In this document: positions 10,087-19,496 of the stretch, piece by piece
How positions within the stretch are numbered: the first letter of the stretch is position 1
Layout of the letters: each line of letters opens with the position of its first letter
NCBI GenBank assembly: GCA_030148425.1
Contig: JASBTM010000003.1
Coordinates: 310,001 to 374,000 of the forward strand
Direction: 5' to 3'
Length of the DNA stretch: 64,000 bases
Source of the DNA: Hyphomicrobium sp.
GTDB taxonomy: Bacteria > Pseudomonadota > Alphaproteobacteria > Rhizobiales > Hyphomicrobiaceae
The notes under the pieces: model-generated
The model's input: the letters and a program-made list of their open reading frames with translations, nothing else
What the model was told of the DNA's origin: nothing
Databases searched by the model: none
Made by a program: the position numbers and the translations under genes

Positions 10087-10719
10087 TTATGCTTTTTTCA
10101 GGGCGTTCAAATAGGCGCTCAACATATCGGCCAGAGCGTTGGCGTAGGCTTTTATTTCGGCTGCAGTGCGCGGCGTTTCAGAAAACTGCTTTCCGGCCGC
10201 ACTCAAAGTCGTCGTGATCAGCTGGCCCGAGAGTTTTCGTTTTGCCTTTGAAGCCTTGGGCAACACTTCGCGCATGAACCTATCTAGCGTCTCGGCGCTC
10301 GATGATTTCGCTTCCCGTGCTTCCGGAGCGTCGCGATACAGCGGCGCGGCGTCATCAAGCGCGATGCGGACCGCGGCCTCATCGCATTCCGAGCGAATAA
10401 ACGCATGGACGAGCGTGCGGAGCCGGCGGAGCGGCGGAATTCTGGTGTCTTCGAGGATGGTGCGCAGGAGTGCCGTCGTCTGCCGCCATTCATCGCTTTG
10501 GAGACGGAATAGAATGGCGGCTTTGTTCGGAAAGTATTGGTAAAGCGATCCGACGCTGACGCCGGCTTTTTCAGCCACTCTTGCCGTCGTGAATCTGTGT
10601 GCGCCTTCCTTCGCCAAAACCTGAACAGCCGCTTCCAAAATGGAAGATACGAGCTCTGTCGATCTGGCCTGTTGAGGCTCTTTTCGCGAGGAAATTAAGG
10701 TTTTTCGTTTGCGTGCCAT
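10087..10719 (-). CDS. TetR family transcriptional regulator
   Basis: A DNA-binding repressor of the TetR type. From ATG 10719 (MARKRKTLISS) it has 210 residues. The N-terminal three-helix domain covers about 15-65, with the signature FTTARVAEKAGVSVGSLYQYFPNKAAIL. The C-terminal ligand-binding region is variable. An ATG 36 nt upstream is in frame but would add a non-conserved tail and reach into the candidate operator. It is divergent from an O-methyltransferase gene 90 bp away, the usual arrangement of a TetR repressor and its target. The ligand is unknown. Confidence 0.92.
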   Translation of the reverse strand: MARKRKTLISSRKEPQQARSTELVSSILEAAVQVLAKEGAHRFTTARVAEKAGVSVGSLYQYFPNKAAILFRLQSDEWRQTTALLRTILEDTRIPPLRRLRTLVHAFIRSECDEAAVRIALDDAAPLYRDAPEAREAKSSSAETLDRFMREVLPKASKAKRKLSGQLITTTLSAAGKQFSETPRTAAEIKAYANALADMLSAYLNALKKA

Positions 10720-10744
10720 CGTCGGTTTCGGAAAGCGAATAGAT

Positions 10745-10756
10745 AATGCGAGCATT
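10745..10756. promoter_or_regulatory. Palindrome between tetR and O-methyltransferase genes
   Basis: A perfect 12-bp dyad, AATGC-GA-GCATT, sits in the 90-bp divergent spacer. Its position suits a TetR operator controlling both promoters. It is short for a TetR site, and the flanking symmetry is imperfect. Confidence 0.4.
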
Positions 10757-10809
10757 TAGTCGTATTTTTTATGCAATTCAAGAATGAGCCGACTTTACTG
10801 GAGTTAACT

Positions 10810-11475
10810 ATGAATACACTAATGGCAACACCCGTCCGACTGCTTCTCGATAGTCTATTCGAGGCGGCATCCTCTGCTTCACCGATGAGCAACCCGGATA
10901 TTGCTGCGGTATCTCCCGAGGAACGTGCGCGCCTTATGGGAAGCAAGACCGAATACCGGGATTTATATAATCGTCTGAAGGACTTTCCTCTGGCGGTCTC
11001 ACGCGAGACAGGGAAGCTCCTTTATATGTTGGCGCGGAGCAGCCAGGCGCGGACGATCGTAGAATTTGGAATGTCATTTGGCATATCGACCCTGCATCTC
11101 GCGGCGGCTCTTCGCGATAACGGAGGAGGCCGGCTGATCACCAGCGAATTCGAGACATCTAAAATAGCGAGGGCTCGCGGCAATCTGACGGCAGGCGGTC
11201 TTATCGATCTCGTCGAAATTCGAGAAGGTGATGCGCTTCAAACGCTGGGCGTCGATCTTCCCGATCAAATCGACCTGGTCTTGCTCGACGGCGCGAAGGC
11301 TCTCTATCCGGAGATTTTGAGTCTGCTCGAAAGTCGCCTCAGGCCTGGTGCGCTCGTGGTTGCGGACAACGCAGATTATAGCCCCGAGTATCTCGCACGC
11401 GTCCGTTCGCCGTCGCAGGGATATCTCTCGATTCCATTCGGCGGGGATGTCGAGCTTTCGATGCGGCTTGGCTGA
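10810..11475 (+). CDS. SAM-dependent O-methyltransferase (class I fold)
   Basis: A predicted cytosolic O-methyltransferase of the type that includes caffeoyl-CoA/catechol methyltransferases. I choose ATG 10810 because GGAG stands 6 nt before it. An in-frame ATG at 10771 lacks a ribosome site. The 221 residues contain the SAM-binding strand and loop TIVEFGMSFGISTLHLAAAL, then RLITSEFE, REGDALQTL and the acidic LVLLDGAKALYPEIL and ALVVADNADYS segments, where metal-binding acids normally lie. It is divergently paired with the TetR gene and probably repressed by it. The substrate is unknown. Confidence 0.85.
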   Translation: MNTLMATPVRLLLDSLFEAASSASPMSNPDIAAVSPEERARLMGSKTEYRDLYNRLKDFPLAVSRETGKLLYMLARSSQARTIVEFGMSFGISTLHLAAALRDNGGGRLITSEFETSKIARARGNLTAGGLIDLVEIREGDALQTLGVDLPDQIDLVLLDGAKALYPEILSLLESRLRPGALVVADNADYSPEYLARVRSPSQGYLSIPFGGDVELSMRLG

Positions 11476-11511
11476 CAAACAGCGCTCAGGACTTCAGCTG
11501 GCCAAACACAG

Positions 11512-11547
11512 TTACGCCCCGCGCGAGATGTCTCGCACGGGGCGTAA
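11512..11547 (+). terminator. Rho-independent terminator after O-methyltransferase gene
   Basis: A 10-bp outer stem (TTACGCCCCG and its complement) plus a 6-bp inner stem (GCGAGA/TCTCGC) is followed by ACTTTTTG on the plus strand. This is a strong intrinsic terminator 36 nt after the methyltransferase stop. It may also stop transcription of the convergent aldehyde dehydrogenase gene. Confidence 0.8.
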
Positions 11548-11572
11548 ACTTTTTGTTTCGGCCTTTACAGGC

Positions 11573-12964
11573 TTAGAACGCTGCGTCGATGTCGACGATA
11601 TCGATCAGCTTGTGGTTCACGAACTCCTTGATGCCGAGCCCGAGAAGCTCACGGCCGTAGCCCGAGCGCCGGACGCCGCCAAAGGGCAGGTCCGCCTTCA
11701 CCATTGTCGGATGGTTGACGAAGACCATGCCCGTGGAGATACGCTTTGCGACTTCAGCGCCATGCGCAGGGTTCGAAGTGAAGACCGAGCCGCCAAGACC
11801 GAACGGCGAGTCATTCGCGATACGTACCGCGTCGTTCTCGTCCTTGGCCTTGAAGATCATGGAGACGGGGCCGAAGAACTCCCAATAGCGAGCAGGGTTG
11901 TCCTCGGAGATATCCGTCAAAATGGTCGGCTGCAGGAATGCGCCTTGGTTCGGCACGCTTGGGCCGACTTCGATAGCCTTAGCGCCATGGGCGACGGCCT
12001 GCCGGATCTTGTCCTTGAGGTCGTCGACCGCTTTCTGCGACGAAAGAGGCGCAAGCGTCGTATTCGGGTCCATCGGATCGCCGGCGCGAAGCTCGGAGAC
12101 GCCCTTGATGTAGCGTTCCATGAAGCCGTCGTAGGCGGGTTCCTCGACGATCATGCGCTTGGAGGAAACGCAGACCTGTCCGGCGTTCCAATGGCGCCCA
12201 AAGACCGCCCACTTCGCGGTCTTGTCGAGATCGGCGTCCTTGAGAACGACGAAGGCGTCAGCGCCGCCAAGCTCCATCGTCGACTTCTTGAGCGCCTTAC
12301 CGGCTTCCGACGCGACGATCGAGCCAGCGTATTCCGAGCCCGTGAGCGCGACGCCGTGGACGCGCGGATCGTTCAGGACGAGTCCGACGTGCGGGTGGTC
12401 CATGAACAGATTGATAAACGCACCTTCCGGCAGGCCGGCTTCAAGCATCAGCTTTTCGAATGCGTCTGCTGCCTGGGGGACGTTGGCCGCGTGCTTCAAG
12501 AGAATGACGTTACCGGCCGACAGCTGGGGCGCGATGATGCGAGCGATCTGGTAGTAGGGGAAGTTCCAAGGCTCGATCGCAAGAATAATGCCGAGCGGTT
12601 CGCAGACGAGCGTGGCGTCGCCTTCTTCCGGATCATGGACCGGAAGCTTTTCGGGAGCGAGAAGCGATTCGGCGTTCTTGGCGTAATATTCGAAGATGCG
12701 GGCCGACAACTCGACTTCGGCTTTCGCTTCCGAGAGCAGCTTGCCCATTTCGGCCGTCAGGATCGGCGCGTAGGTGTCGATATCGCGGCGCAGAAGGTTG
12801 GCCGCGTTGAGCATGATGCGGGCGCGCTCGCTGAAATTGGTTTCCCGCCATTTCAGGAAGGTGTTGTGTGCCTTCTCGATGGCTTGGTTGATGTCGGCAT
12901 CCGAAGCCTGGGGAAACGTCTTTAGAAGTTCTCCCGTGTAGGGGTTCGTCGATGAGAATTTCAT
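11573..12964 (-). CDS. NAD(P)-dependent aldehyde dehydrogenase, succinate-semialdehyde type
   Basis: Oxidises an aldehyde to its acid. The 463-residue length and architecture match the short Sad/GabD-like succinate-semialdehyde dehydrogenases. Visible are the NAD-binding segment (ILAIEPWNFPYYQIARI), the general base Glu in TMELGGADAFVVL, the catalytic Cys in WNAGQVCVSSKRMIV and the C-terminal PFGGVRRSGYGRELG-like motif. The ATG at 12964 has an AGGAAGGA ribosome site just upstream. It is monocistronic, with a 440-bp gap on its 5' side. The exact substrate is inferred only from family resemblance. Confidence 0.9.
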   Translation of the reverse strand: MKFSSTNPYTGELLKTFPQASDADINQAIEKAHNTFLKWRETNFSERARIMLNAANLLRRDIDTYAPILTAEMGKLLSEAKAEVELSARIFEYYAKNAESLLAPEKLPVHDPEEGDATLVCEPLGIILAIEPWNFPYYQIARIIAPQLSAGNVILLKHAANVPQAADAFEKLMLEAGLPEGAFINLFMDHPHVGLVLNDPRVHGVALTGSEYAGSIVASEAGKALKKSTMELGGADAFVVLKDADLDKTAKWAVFGRHWNAGQVCVSSKRMIVEEPAYDGFMERYIKGVSELRAGDPMDPNTTLAPLSSQKAVDDLKDKIRQAVAHGAKAIEVGPSVPNQGAFLQPTILTDISEDNPARYWEFFGPVSMIFKAKDENDAVRIANDSPFGLGGSVFTSNPAHGAEVAKRISTGMVFVNHPTMVKADLPFGGVRRSGYGRELLGLGIKEFVNHKLIDIVDIDAAF

Positions 12965-13408
12965 CTTGTATCCTTCCTAGATGGTCTATCGCGTTCTCGG
13001 TTCAGAGGCCCGGCTATGTTCTCGGAACGGTTTTGTTGGGAGCGCACGGGATGAACGGAATGGTTGCCCGGCGCGCGGACGGTTATTGAGGTTTATGTTT
13101 GAGGGAATACGACTGAAGTCGGAGACGGCGTTGATCCAACGCAAGGGACCTCCGGGGGCCGGCGCGCGCGGTCGCGCTTAGTAAATGGCGCGTTTCTCTC
13201 GGAAAAAGCCGAAGTTTGTTGCGATACACCGCCCACGCACGAACCGTGGATCGACCAAGAAGCTCTTTCTTGGATTGGCAGATATGCGCCGGAAGACTGA
13301 CGACGCGCGCGGCTGGGTGAGCAGTGTGCGGATGTATGCTCGGCCGGGACAAGACCTGTTCGGATTGCCCCGGCATTGGTTGCGGTTTTTAAGTTTGGGT
13401 GGCGGGCT
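12965..13408. other. Intergenic region between aldehyde dehydrogenase and SDR genes
   Basis: About 440 bp. It must hold the aldehyde dehydrogenase promoter (reading left) and the SDR 3' end. Frames that stay open here on either strand look like Arg-rich antisense shadows, and I see no RNA gene or convincing repeat. Confidence 0.45.
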
Positions 13409-14149
13409 TCAGATCATGCCACCGTTGGCGCGGATCGTCTGGCCGTTGATCCAGCCGCCGTTCGGACCGGCAAGGAAGGACACGACGTTGGCGATGTCTT
13501 CAGGGGTGCCGAGGCGCTCGAGCGGATTCATCTTGGCCATCCGCTCAATCAACTCGTCCGATTTGCCGTGGAGGAAGAGGTCGGTCGCCGTCGGGCCGGG
13601 GGCGATGGCATTCACGGTGACCGCGCGTCCGCGCATCTCCTTCGCCATGATGCCCGTCATGGTCTCGATGGCGGCTTTGGTGGCCGCGTAGATGCCGTAG
13701 CTTTCAAGCTTAAGTCCGACGACGCTGGTGGAGAAGTTGATGATGCGTCCACCGTTGCGCAGGCGCTTGCCCGCTTCACGCATGGCATTGAATGAACCTT
13801 TGAGGTTGATGCTCACCAGGCGATCGAAAGACGCGTCATCGCAATCGGCGATGTTGGCCAGCGCCATGACACCGGCATTGTTGACGAGGACATCGACGCC
13901 GCCGAGGGCCGTCTCCGCCGACTGGAACATGCGGCGGACATCTTCGGGTTTTGAGACGTCGGCCTGAGCAGCGAGGGCCTTGCCGCCTGCCTTTTCGATT
14001 TTGCCGACGACGGCATCAGCTTCCGCGGCATTCCCGACATAGTTGACGACGACCGTGAAGCCGTCGCGGGCGAGGCGTTCGGCGATGGCGGCGCCGATGC
14101 CCCGGGATGCGCCGGTGACGATGGCGACTTTGTTTTGGGTCTCGGTCAT
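13409..14149 (-). CDS. Short-chain dehydrogenase/reductase (3-oxoacyl-ACP reductase-like)
   Basis: An NAD(P)H-dependent oxidoreductase of the classical SDR family. The start at 14149 is set by an AGGAG ribosome site 7 nt upstream. The 246 residues carry the cofactor motif TGASRGIGAAIAERL, the structural NNAG motif, the catalytic Ser in INFSTSVVG and the YxxxK motif in YAATKAAIE. The C-terminal GGWINGQTIRANGG matches FabG-like enzymes. It is divergent from a LysR gene 109 bp away with a palindrome between them, so LysR control is likely. The substrate is unknown. Confidence 0.92.
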   Translation of the reverse strand: MTETQNKVAIVTGASRGIGAAIAERLARDGFTVVVNYVGNAAEADAVVGKIEKAGGKALAAQADVSKPEDVRRMFQSAETALGGVDVLVNNAGVMALANIADCDDASFDRLVSINLKGSFNAMREAGKRLRNGGRIINFSTSVVGLKLESYGIYAATKAAIETMTGIMAKEMRGRAVTVNAIAPGPTATDLFLHGKSDELIERMAKMNPLERLGTPEDIANVVSFLAGPNGGWINGQTIRANGGMI

Positions 14150-14202
14150 GTTCGTTCTCCTTTGCGAGGCGTTGCTGCAAACGAGATAGGTCTTTCCGTT
14201 TT

Positions 14203-14225
14203 CCGGATAATCCGGCATTATCCGG
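14203..14225. promoter_or_regulatory. Inverted repeat, candidate LysR-type binding site
   Basis: CCGGATAA-N7-TTATCCGG is a perfect 8-bp inverted repeat in the spacer between the SDR gene and the lysR gene. It includes a tandem ATTATCCGGCA-like repetition. Its position and size fit a LysR-type recognition site. Confidence 0.6.
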
Positions 14226-14258
14226 CATCACTATCCGAATCTTTCGAATAATTGAGCG

Positions 14259-15179
14259 ATGGACCGATTTGATGCCATGCGGGTCTTTTCCCGCGTCATG
14301 GAGCGGCGCAGCTTCACTCTTGCCGCCGAAGACTTAGGTCTGCCGCGATCGACAGTGACGGACGCCGTCAAGCAGCTCGAAGCGCGTCTTGGGGTCCGCC
14401 TACTGCAGCGGACGACCCGTCACGTCAGTCCGACGCTGGACGGCGAAGCCTATTACCAGCGCTGTCTTGCCATTCTTGCGGATATCGAGGACGCCGAGGG
14501 TGCGTTTGCGGGAGCGAAGCCTAAGGGGCTACTTCGGATCGACGTTCACGGGACGCTGGCCCGGCATTTCATCTTTCCCCGATTACCGGCTTTCCTTGCC
14601 GCCTACCCGGACATCGAAGTCTACATCAGCGAAGGCGATAGGTTCGTGGATATGGTCCGCGAAGGTATCGATTGCGTGCTGCGTGTGGGCGGTCTTCAGG
14701 ACAGCGATATGATCGCGCGCCGCGTCGGAATGCTGGAAGAAATGACGCTGGCGTCGCCTTCCTATATCACGATGCACGGAATGCCGATGCATCCTGACGA
14801 TTTTCCAGGCGCGCACAGGATGGTCGCTTTTCATTCCAGCGCGACCGGGGCTCGGCTGCCGCTGGAATTCGTTGTCGATGGCAAAGTTCGCACCGTGTCT
14901 TTGCCTGCGATTGTTTCGGTGAATGCTGCGGAGTCGTATCACGCCGCGGCGAAGCTGGGGCTCGGGCTCATTCAAATTCCGCGATACAGCGGTGAGCTTG
15001 CGCTTAAGGCCGGGGAGCTTGTGGAGGTCTTGCCAGATTATCCGCCGACGCCGTCACCGGTTTCGCTGCTCTATCCGCGCAATCGTCAGCTGTCGCCGCG
15101 CGTTCGGGTTTTCATCGAGTGGGTCGCGGGGGAATTTGCGGCGCGGGACGTGGGTAAGGGGCTGTCCCAGCAGGCTTGA
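14259..15179 (+). CDS. LysR family transcriptional regulator
   Basis: A 306-residue LTTR. The N-terminal winged helix-turn-helix (~1-60) reads FDAMRVFSRVMERRSFTLAAEDLGL and PRSTVTDAVKQLEARLGVRLLQRTTR. The C-terminal effector domain has the usual substrate-binding-protein fold (~88-290; LLRIDVHGTLARHFIFPRLPAF). It resembles the subgroup that controls neighbouring SDR genes. It is divergent from the SDR gene, with the palindromic site at 14203-14225 in the spacer. It probably regulates that gene and itself; the effector is unknown. Confidence 0.94.
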   Translation: MDRFDAMRVFSRVMERRSFTLAAEDLGLPRSTVTDAVKQLEARLGVRLLQRTTRHVSPTLDGEAYYQRCLAILADIEDAEGAFAGAKPKGLLRIDVHGTLARHFIFPRLPAFLAAYPDIEVYISEGDRFVDMVREGIDCVLRVGGLQDSDMIARRVGMLEEMTLASPSYITMHGMPMHPDDFPGAHRMVAFHSSATGARLPLEFVVDGKVRTVSLPAIVSVNAAESYHAAAKLGLGLIQIPRYSGELALKAGELVEVLPDYPPTPSPVSLLYPRNRQLSPRVRVFIEWVAGEFAARDVGKGLSQQA

Positions 15180-15193
15180 AAGCCGCGACGGGA

Positions 15194-15268
<75 letters not shown>

Positions 15269-15471
15269 TGGATCGGCGTATCGCCTTGATGACTCACGAG
15301 TAGAAGACTCACGCACGCCAAACGGCGAGGCGGAAATGCTCCTGCTTCGGGCGGGCGGACACTGCCACAAGGCTTGACGGCGAGCAAGCCGTAAAGCCAA
15401 GTTCACGTCGGGTGATTGTGGAGCATCGAAATGCAGGGCGTTCGACACATTTCCGGGCAAGCGGCAGGGTG

Positions 15472-15699
15472 ATGGCGGGGGATCTGCCGGACAAACCGCC
15501 CGTAAATTCGGCTTCCCGGCAAATGTCTGCCGCGATGAGGCGCAAAGAGCGTCTGGCAGCGGAGCTTCGGGCCAATCTGAAACGCCGCAAGGCTGCGACG
15601 CGCCGTCACAAAGAGGACGTCGTAGGCGGGGAAGACGCAGGCCAGCATGCTGACGAGGGGCGCGGCCCAGGGGATCGGGGCGACGAACGTGAGGCGTAG
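15472..15699 (+). CDS. Small basic hypothetical protein upstream of murA
   Basis: About 75 residues from ATG 15472 (MAGDLPDKPPVNSASRQ). Residues ~20-50 form a highly charged predicted helix, with RRKERLAAELRANLKRRKAA as its core. This Arg/Lys/Glu-rich pattern resembles small conserved proteins often found just before murA in Rhizobiales, an association I recall but cannot check here. There is no signal peptide or membrane segment. The C-terminal part is low-complexity and could be affected by a sequencing or annotation frame problem. A longer in-frame start at 15412 is possible. Confidence 0.45.
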   Translation: MAGDLPDKPPVNSASRQMSAAMRRKERLAAELRANLKRRKAATRRHKEDVVGGEDAGQHADEGRGPGDRGDEREA

Positions 15700-15790
15700 G
15701 TTTGCGTCAGCATTAAATGCAGGATAATCACGCGGCCTCGGACTCCGCTCCGATTCGCGAAGTTTTCCCATATGGAGACGATTGGAATTC

Positions 15791-17083
15791 ATGGATCGGA
15801 TCAGAATTGTCGGCGGCCAGACGCTTCGCGGCACCATTCCGATTTCCGGCGCCAAGAACGCAGCTCTACCGCTGCTGATCGCGAGCCTGCTGACCGAAGA
15901 CCGGCTCACTCTGAAGAACGTTCCTAACCTCGCGGACGTCAATCTGCTGGTGCGCATTTTGCGCAATCACGGCGTCGATCTCGCGGTCGATGGCAAACGT
16001 TCGAGCCCGCACGTCCATCTTGGCGATACGATTCATCTGACCGCGCGCGATATCGTCGATACGACGGCGCCTTATGAGATGGTCTCGCGCATGCGGGCCA
16101 GTTTCTGGGTGCTCGGACCGCTAATCGCCCGCATGGGACAGGCGAAAGTATCGCTTCCAGGCGGTTGCGCCATCGGCACGCGGCCGGTCGATTTGCATCT
16201 CACGGGGCTCAAGGCGCTGGGCGCAGAGATCGATATCGATAGCGGCTATGTGGTTGCCAAGGCTCCGAAGGGGCTGCGCGGCGCGCACATCGTGTTTCCC
16301 AAGGTTTCGGTCGGCGCCACGCACAACGTGTTGCTGGCGGCGGCTCTCGCCAAGGGCGAAACTGTCATCGAGAACGCGGCGCGCGAACCCGAAATTGGCG
16401 ACGTTGCCGCGTGCCTCACGAAAATGGGCGCGACAGTCGAGGGCATAGGCACGTCAGTGCTGCGCATTCAGGGCCGCGACCGGCTCGAAGGCACGGTGCA
16501 CACGGTGCTTCCGGATCGCATCGAGACGGGCACATTCGCTATGGCCGTCGCGGCGACCGGCGGCGACGTGACGCTCGAGGGCGCGAAGTTCCAAGATCTC
16601 AAGACCGCGCTCGATGTCCTTGAGGAGACGGGCGCAACGGTCGAGGCGACGGAAACGGGCATACGCATCGTCCGGAATGGCGGCGGCATTTCGCCGGTGT
16701 CGGTCGAAACGCAGCCGTTTCCGGGATTTCCGACCGATCTGCAGGCGCAACTCATGGCGTTGCTCGCGCGCGCTTCAGGGACGAGTGTCATACGCGAAAC
16801 GATCTTCGAAAATCGCTTCATGCACGTCCAGGAATTGGCGCGGCTCGGCGCCGATATTCAGTTGCACGGCGACACGGCGACGATCAAAGGCGTCAAGACG
16901 CTCAAGGGCGCACCGGTGATGGCGACGGATCTTCGGGCTTCGGTTTCGCTGGTCATTGCCGGGCTCATGGGCGAGGGCGAAACGATCATCAACCGCGTTT
17001 ACCATCTGGATCGCGGATTTGAGCAGTTAGAACGAAAACTCGGCGCGTGCGGAGCCGAGATCGAACGATTGACGAGCGGCTGA
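15791..17083 (+). CDS. murA: UDP-N-acetylglucosamine 1-carboxyvinyltransferase
   Basis: Transfers enolpyruvate from PEP to UDP-GlcNAc, the first committed step of peptidoglycan synthesis and the fosfomycin target. From ATG 15791 ([10 protein letters not shown]) it has 430 residues, the usual length. An upstream TTG at 15782 is in frame but not needed. The conserved [13 protein letters not shown] (K22, N23) and the catalytic Cys loop [15 protein letters not shown] (C126) are present, so the enzyme should be fosfomycin-sensitive in type. It heads a murA-DUF2948-hisD-UPF0262 series, a recurrent Rhizobiales order. Confidence 0.97.
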   Translation: MDRIRIVGGQTLRGTIPISGAKNAALPLLIASLLTEDRLTLKNVPNLADVNLLVRILRNHGVDLAVDGKRSSPHVHLGDTIHLTARDIVDTTAPYEMVSRMRASFWVLGPLIARMGQAKVSLPGGCAIGTRPVDLHLTGLKALGAEIDIDSGYVVAKAPKGLRGAHIVFPKVSVGATHNVLLAAALAKGETVIENAAREPEIGDVAACLTKMGATVEGIGTSVLRIQGRDRLEGTVHTVLPDRIETGTFAMAVAATGGDVTLEGAKFQDLKTALDVLEETGATVEATETGIRIVRNGGGISPVSVETQPFPGFPTDLQAQLMALLARASGTSVIRETIFENRFMHVQELARLGADIQLHGDTATIKGVKTLKGAPVMATDLRASVSLVIAGLMGEGETIINRVYHLDRGFEQLERKLGACGAEIERLTSG

Positions 17084-17177
17084 CGCCAATCTCCTGCACG
17101 AGGCGTTGCAGCTTTCGGCCGCTGTTTGTAACACTCGGGCCTTTCAAGCCTCGCTTGCCTGGAGACGTGCGACACCG

Positions 17178-17648
17178 ATGCCTGACCTGAAGCTCATCGC
17201 GTTCGATACGGAAGACCTCGATGTCGTTTCGGCGCATTTGCAAGACGCGGTGGTGCGCGTCGGCGACATGGCGTTCTTGCCGAAGGAGAAGCGCTTCGTG
17301 GCGGTCGCCAATCGCTTCGACTGGGCGAATGCGGCGCGTCTTTCGCCAGCGAAGGGGCGCGAAGGAAGTCAATTCGAACGGCGTCGTTCGGGTATTCGCT
17401 TCGAGCGTGTCAACGCCGTCAGGTTTCAAGGCTTCGATTTCGAGGACAAACGGACGACGTTGTCGCTCTTGGCCGTCACATTCGAGCCGACCGGGGGAAC
17501 GGATGATCCCGAAGGCGATGTCACGTTGACATTTTCCGGTGGCGCGGCCATTCGGCTGGGCGTCGAATGTCTCGAAATCGAATTGAAAGACCTCGGCGCT
17601 GCGTGGGCGACCAAGCGTTCGCCCGAGCACCCCGAGGACGCAAGCTAA
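17178..17648 (+). CDS. DUF2948 family protein
   Basis: The 156-residue product, from ATG 17178 (MPDLKLIAFDTEDLDVVSAHLQD), matches the alphaproteobacterial DUF2948 family found between murA and hisD. It has no signal peptide or membrane segment. Typical segments are VRVGDMAFLPKEKRFVAVANRFDW, of which the first half is best conserved, and SLLAVTFEP. Its function is not known. The conserved neighbourhood suggests cotranscription with murA and hisD (94-nt and 36-nt gaps). A longer reading from 17106 lacks support. Confidence 0.85.
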   Translation: MPDLKLIAFDTEDLDVVSAHLQDAVVRVGDMAFLPKEKRFVAVANRFDWANAARLSPAKGREGSQFERRRSGIRFERVNAVRFQGFDFEDKRTTLSLLAVTFEPTGGTDDPEGDVTLTFSGGAAIRLGVECLEIELKDLGAAWATKRSPEHPEDAS

Positions 17649-17684
17649 TCATCGCTGCGGCCGCTTTCCGAGGAATGATTGCCG

Positions 17685-18983
17685 ATGCCCGTGCGGCTCA
17701 ACAATAACGATAACGATTTCGAAGCGCGGTTCACGGAGCTTCTCGGCTTGAAGCGCGAAGTGTCGACCGACGTCGACAATGCCGTGCGCGAGATCATCAA
17801 TGATGTGCGCGCTCGGGGCGACGCGGCGCTCATCGATCTGACGCAGAAGTTCGACCGCCTCGATCTGAACCGCGCGGGCATCGCTGTGACGGCGGATGAA
17901 GTCGAAGCAGCGTATGCGGCGTGCTCGGAAGAGACGCTCTCGGCGCTGACGTTCGCGCGCGACAGGATCGCGGAGCATCACAAGCGCCAGCTCCCGACGG
18001 ACGATCGTTATACGGATGCAGCGGGCGTCGAACTCGGTCATCGGTGGACCGCTGTTGAATCCGTCGGACTTTATGTTCCGGGCGGCCTCGCGTCCTATCC
18101 GAGTTCGGTGCTGATGAATGCTGTGCCTGCGAAAGTTGCGGGCGTTCCGCGCATCGTGATGGTGGTGCCGTCGCCGAGCGGCGATCTCAATCCGCTCGTG
18201 CTTGCGGCGGCGAAGATTGCGGGCGTATCCGAAATCCATCGTATCGGCGGCGCGCAGGCCGTCGCGGCCCTCGCGTATGGCACTAAGACGATCAAGCCAG
18301 TCGTTAAGATCGTCGGACCGGGCAACGCTTACGTCGCGGCGGCGAAGCGGCAAGTCTTCGGCGTCGTCGGAATCGACTCCATCGCCGGTCCGTCGGAAGT
18401 TTTGGTTATCGCCGACAAGAACAATGACCCGGAATGGATCGCCGCGGATCTCTTGGCGCAGGCCGAGCACGACACCGCCGCGCAGTCGATCCTGATGACG
18501 GACGATGCGGACTTCGCGACGGCCGTCGAAAAAGCGGTTCGCCGCCAGCTCGAAACGCTGCCGCGTGGAAATATCGCGGGCGAGAGCTGGAACACATATG
18601 GCGCAACGATCATTTTAAATTCGCTCGGCGAAGCCGTGCCGCTCGCGGACCGGATTGCGGCCGAGCATCTGGAAATCGCGACATCGGATGCGGAAGATCT
18701 TGCAACGCGCATCCGGAATGCCGGGGCGATTTTCATCGGCAGCGTAACTCCCGAGGTCATCGGAGATTATGTTTCGGGTTCGAACCACGTTCTGCCAACT
18801 GCCAGAAGCGCGCGGTTCTCATCCGGTCTCGGGGTGCTGGACTTCATGAAGCGGACGTCGATCTTGAAGCTCGACAGTGCTGCGCTCGAGAAGCTCGGCC
18901 CGGCCGCCATGACGCTCGCTCGCTCCGAGGGATTGGAAGGGCATCGCCGCTCGGTTGAGATCCGGCTCGAAAAGACAGGCTGA
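17685..18983 (+). CDS. hisD: Histidinol dehydrogenase
   Basis: Performs the last two steps of histidine synthesis, oxidising L-histidinol to L-histidine with two NAD+. The 432-residue product from ATG 17685 has an AGGA site ~10 nt upstream. Hallmarks include the ESVGLYVPGGLASYPSSVLM segment core, HRIGGAQAVAALAYGT, KIVGPGNAYVAAAKR, AGPSEVLVIAD and the zinc-site QAEHD and AAEHLEI motifs. It belongs to the murA-DUF2948-hisD-UPF0262 series and not to a his operon. Confidence 0.97.
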   Translation: MPVRLNNNDNDFEARFTELLGLKREVSTDVDNAVREIINDVRARGDAALIDLTQKFDRLDLNRAGIAVTADEVEAAYAACSEETLSALTFARDRIAEHHKRQLPTDDRYTDAAGVELGHRWTAVESVGLYVPGGLASYPSSVLMNAVPAKVAGVPRIVMVVPSPSGDLNPLVLAAAKIAGVSEIHRIGGAQAVAALAYGTKTIKPVVKIVGPGNAYVAAAKRQVFGVVGIDSIAGPSEVLVIADKNNDPEWIAADLLAQAEHDTAAQSILMTDDADFATAVEKAVRRQLETLPRGNIAGESWNTYGATIILNSLGEAVPLADRIAAEHLEIATSDAEDLATRIRNAGAIFIGSVTPEVIGDYVSGSNHVLPTARSARFSSGLGVLDFMKRTSILKLDSAALEKLGPAAMTLARSEGLEGHRRSVEIRLEKTG

Positions 18984-18989
18984 AATACT

Positions 18990-19487
18990 ATGGACCAAAG
19001 CGTCGCCGCATCGGAGAAAAGCCGGGATCGTCTCGTCGAGATCACGCTCGACGCGAAGTCGATTGCCCGCACGAATGCGAACATCGAGCACGAACGCGAA
19101 GTTGCGATCTTCGATATTCTCGATGGCAATTCGTTTCGCGTCGAGGGCGTGGACGGCGGGCCGTACAAGCTCAATCTCGCGCTGACGGAGGAGCGCCTGC
19201 TCCTTCACATCCTGCCGTCGGAAGAGGGTGAGACGGTCGAGCATGCGATTGCGCTGACGCCGCTCAAGCGGATCGTCAAAGACTATTTCATGATCTGTGA
19301 ATCCTACTACGAGGCGGTGAGGACCGCGCCCCCCGCGCGCATTCAAGCCATCGACGTCAGCCGACGCGCGTTGCACGACGAGGGAAGCGTGCTTCTCAAG
19401 GATAAGCTGCAACCGAAAATCGCGGTCGACGAAGATACGTCGCGGCGGCTTTTCACGCTCGTGTGCTCGTTGCATTGGAAGGGCTGA
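18990..19487 (+). CDS. UPF0262 family protein
   Basis: A 165-residue soluble protein of the UPF0262 family, which in Rhizobiales regularly follows hisD. Recognisable segments are RLVEITLDAKSIARTNANIE (its core), PYKLNLALTEERLLLHI and LTPLKRIVKDYFMICESYYEA. No catalytic motif is evident, and the family has no established function. It starts 6 nt after hisD and is presumably translationally linked to it. In many relatives a phosphatase gene and infA follow; here the next genes are a cyclase/Crp pair on the other strand. Confidence 0.9.
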   Translation: MDQSVAASEKSRDRLVEITLDAKSIARTNANIEHEREVAIFDILDGNSFRVEGVDGGPYKLNLALTEERLLLHILPSEEGETVEHAIALTPLKRIVKDYFMICESYYEAVRTAPPARIQAIDVSRRALHDEGSVLLKDKLQPKIAVDEDTSRRLFTLVCSLHWKG

Positions 19488-19496
19488 TCGGCGCGA

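Noticed and set aside
11348..12925. 525-codon open frame on the plus strand
   Set aside because: It lies antisense to the aldehyde dehydrogenase gene, whose motifs are complete; the frame's product is Arg/Asp-rich with no recognisable domain, a usual high-GC shadow.
13185..13691. 168-codon open frame starting in the gap before the SDR gene
   Set aside because: Most of it is antisense to the SDR gene; the N-terminal part is basic and without family resemblance.
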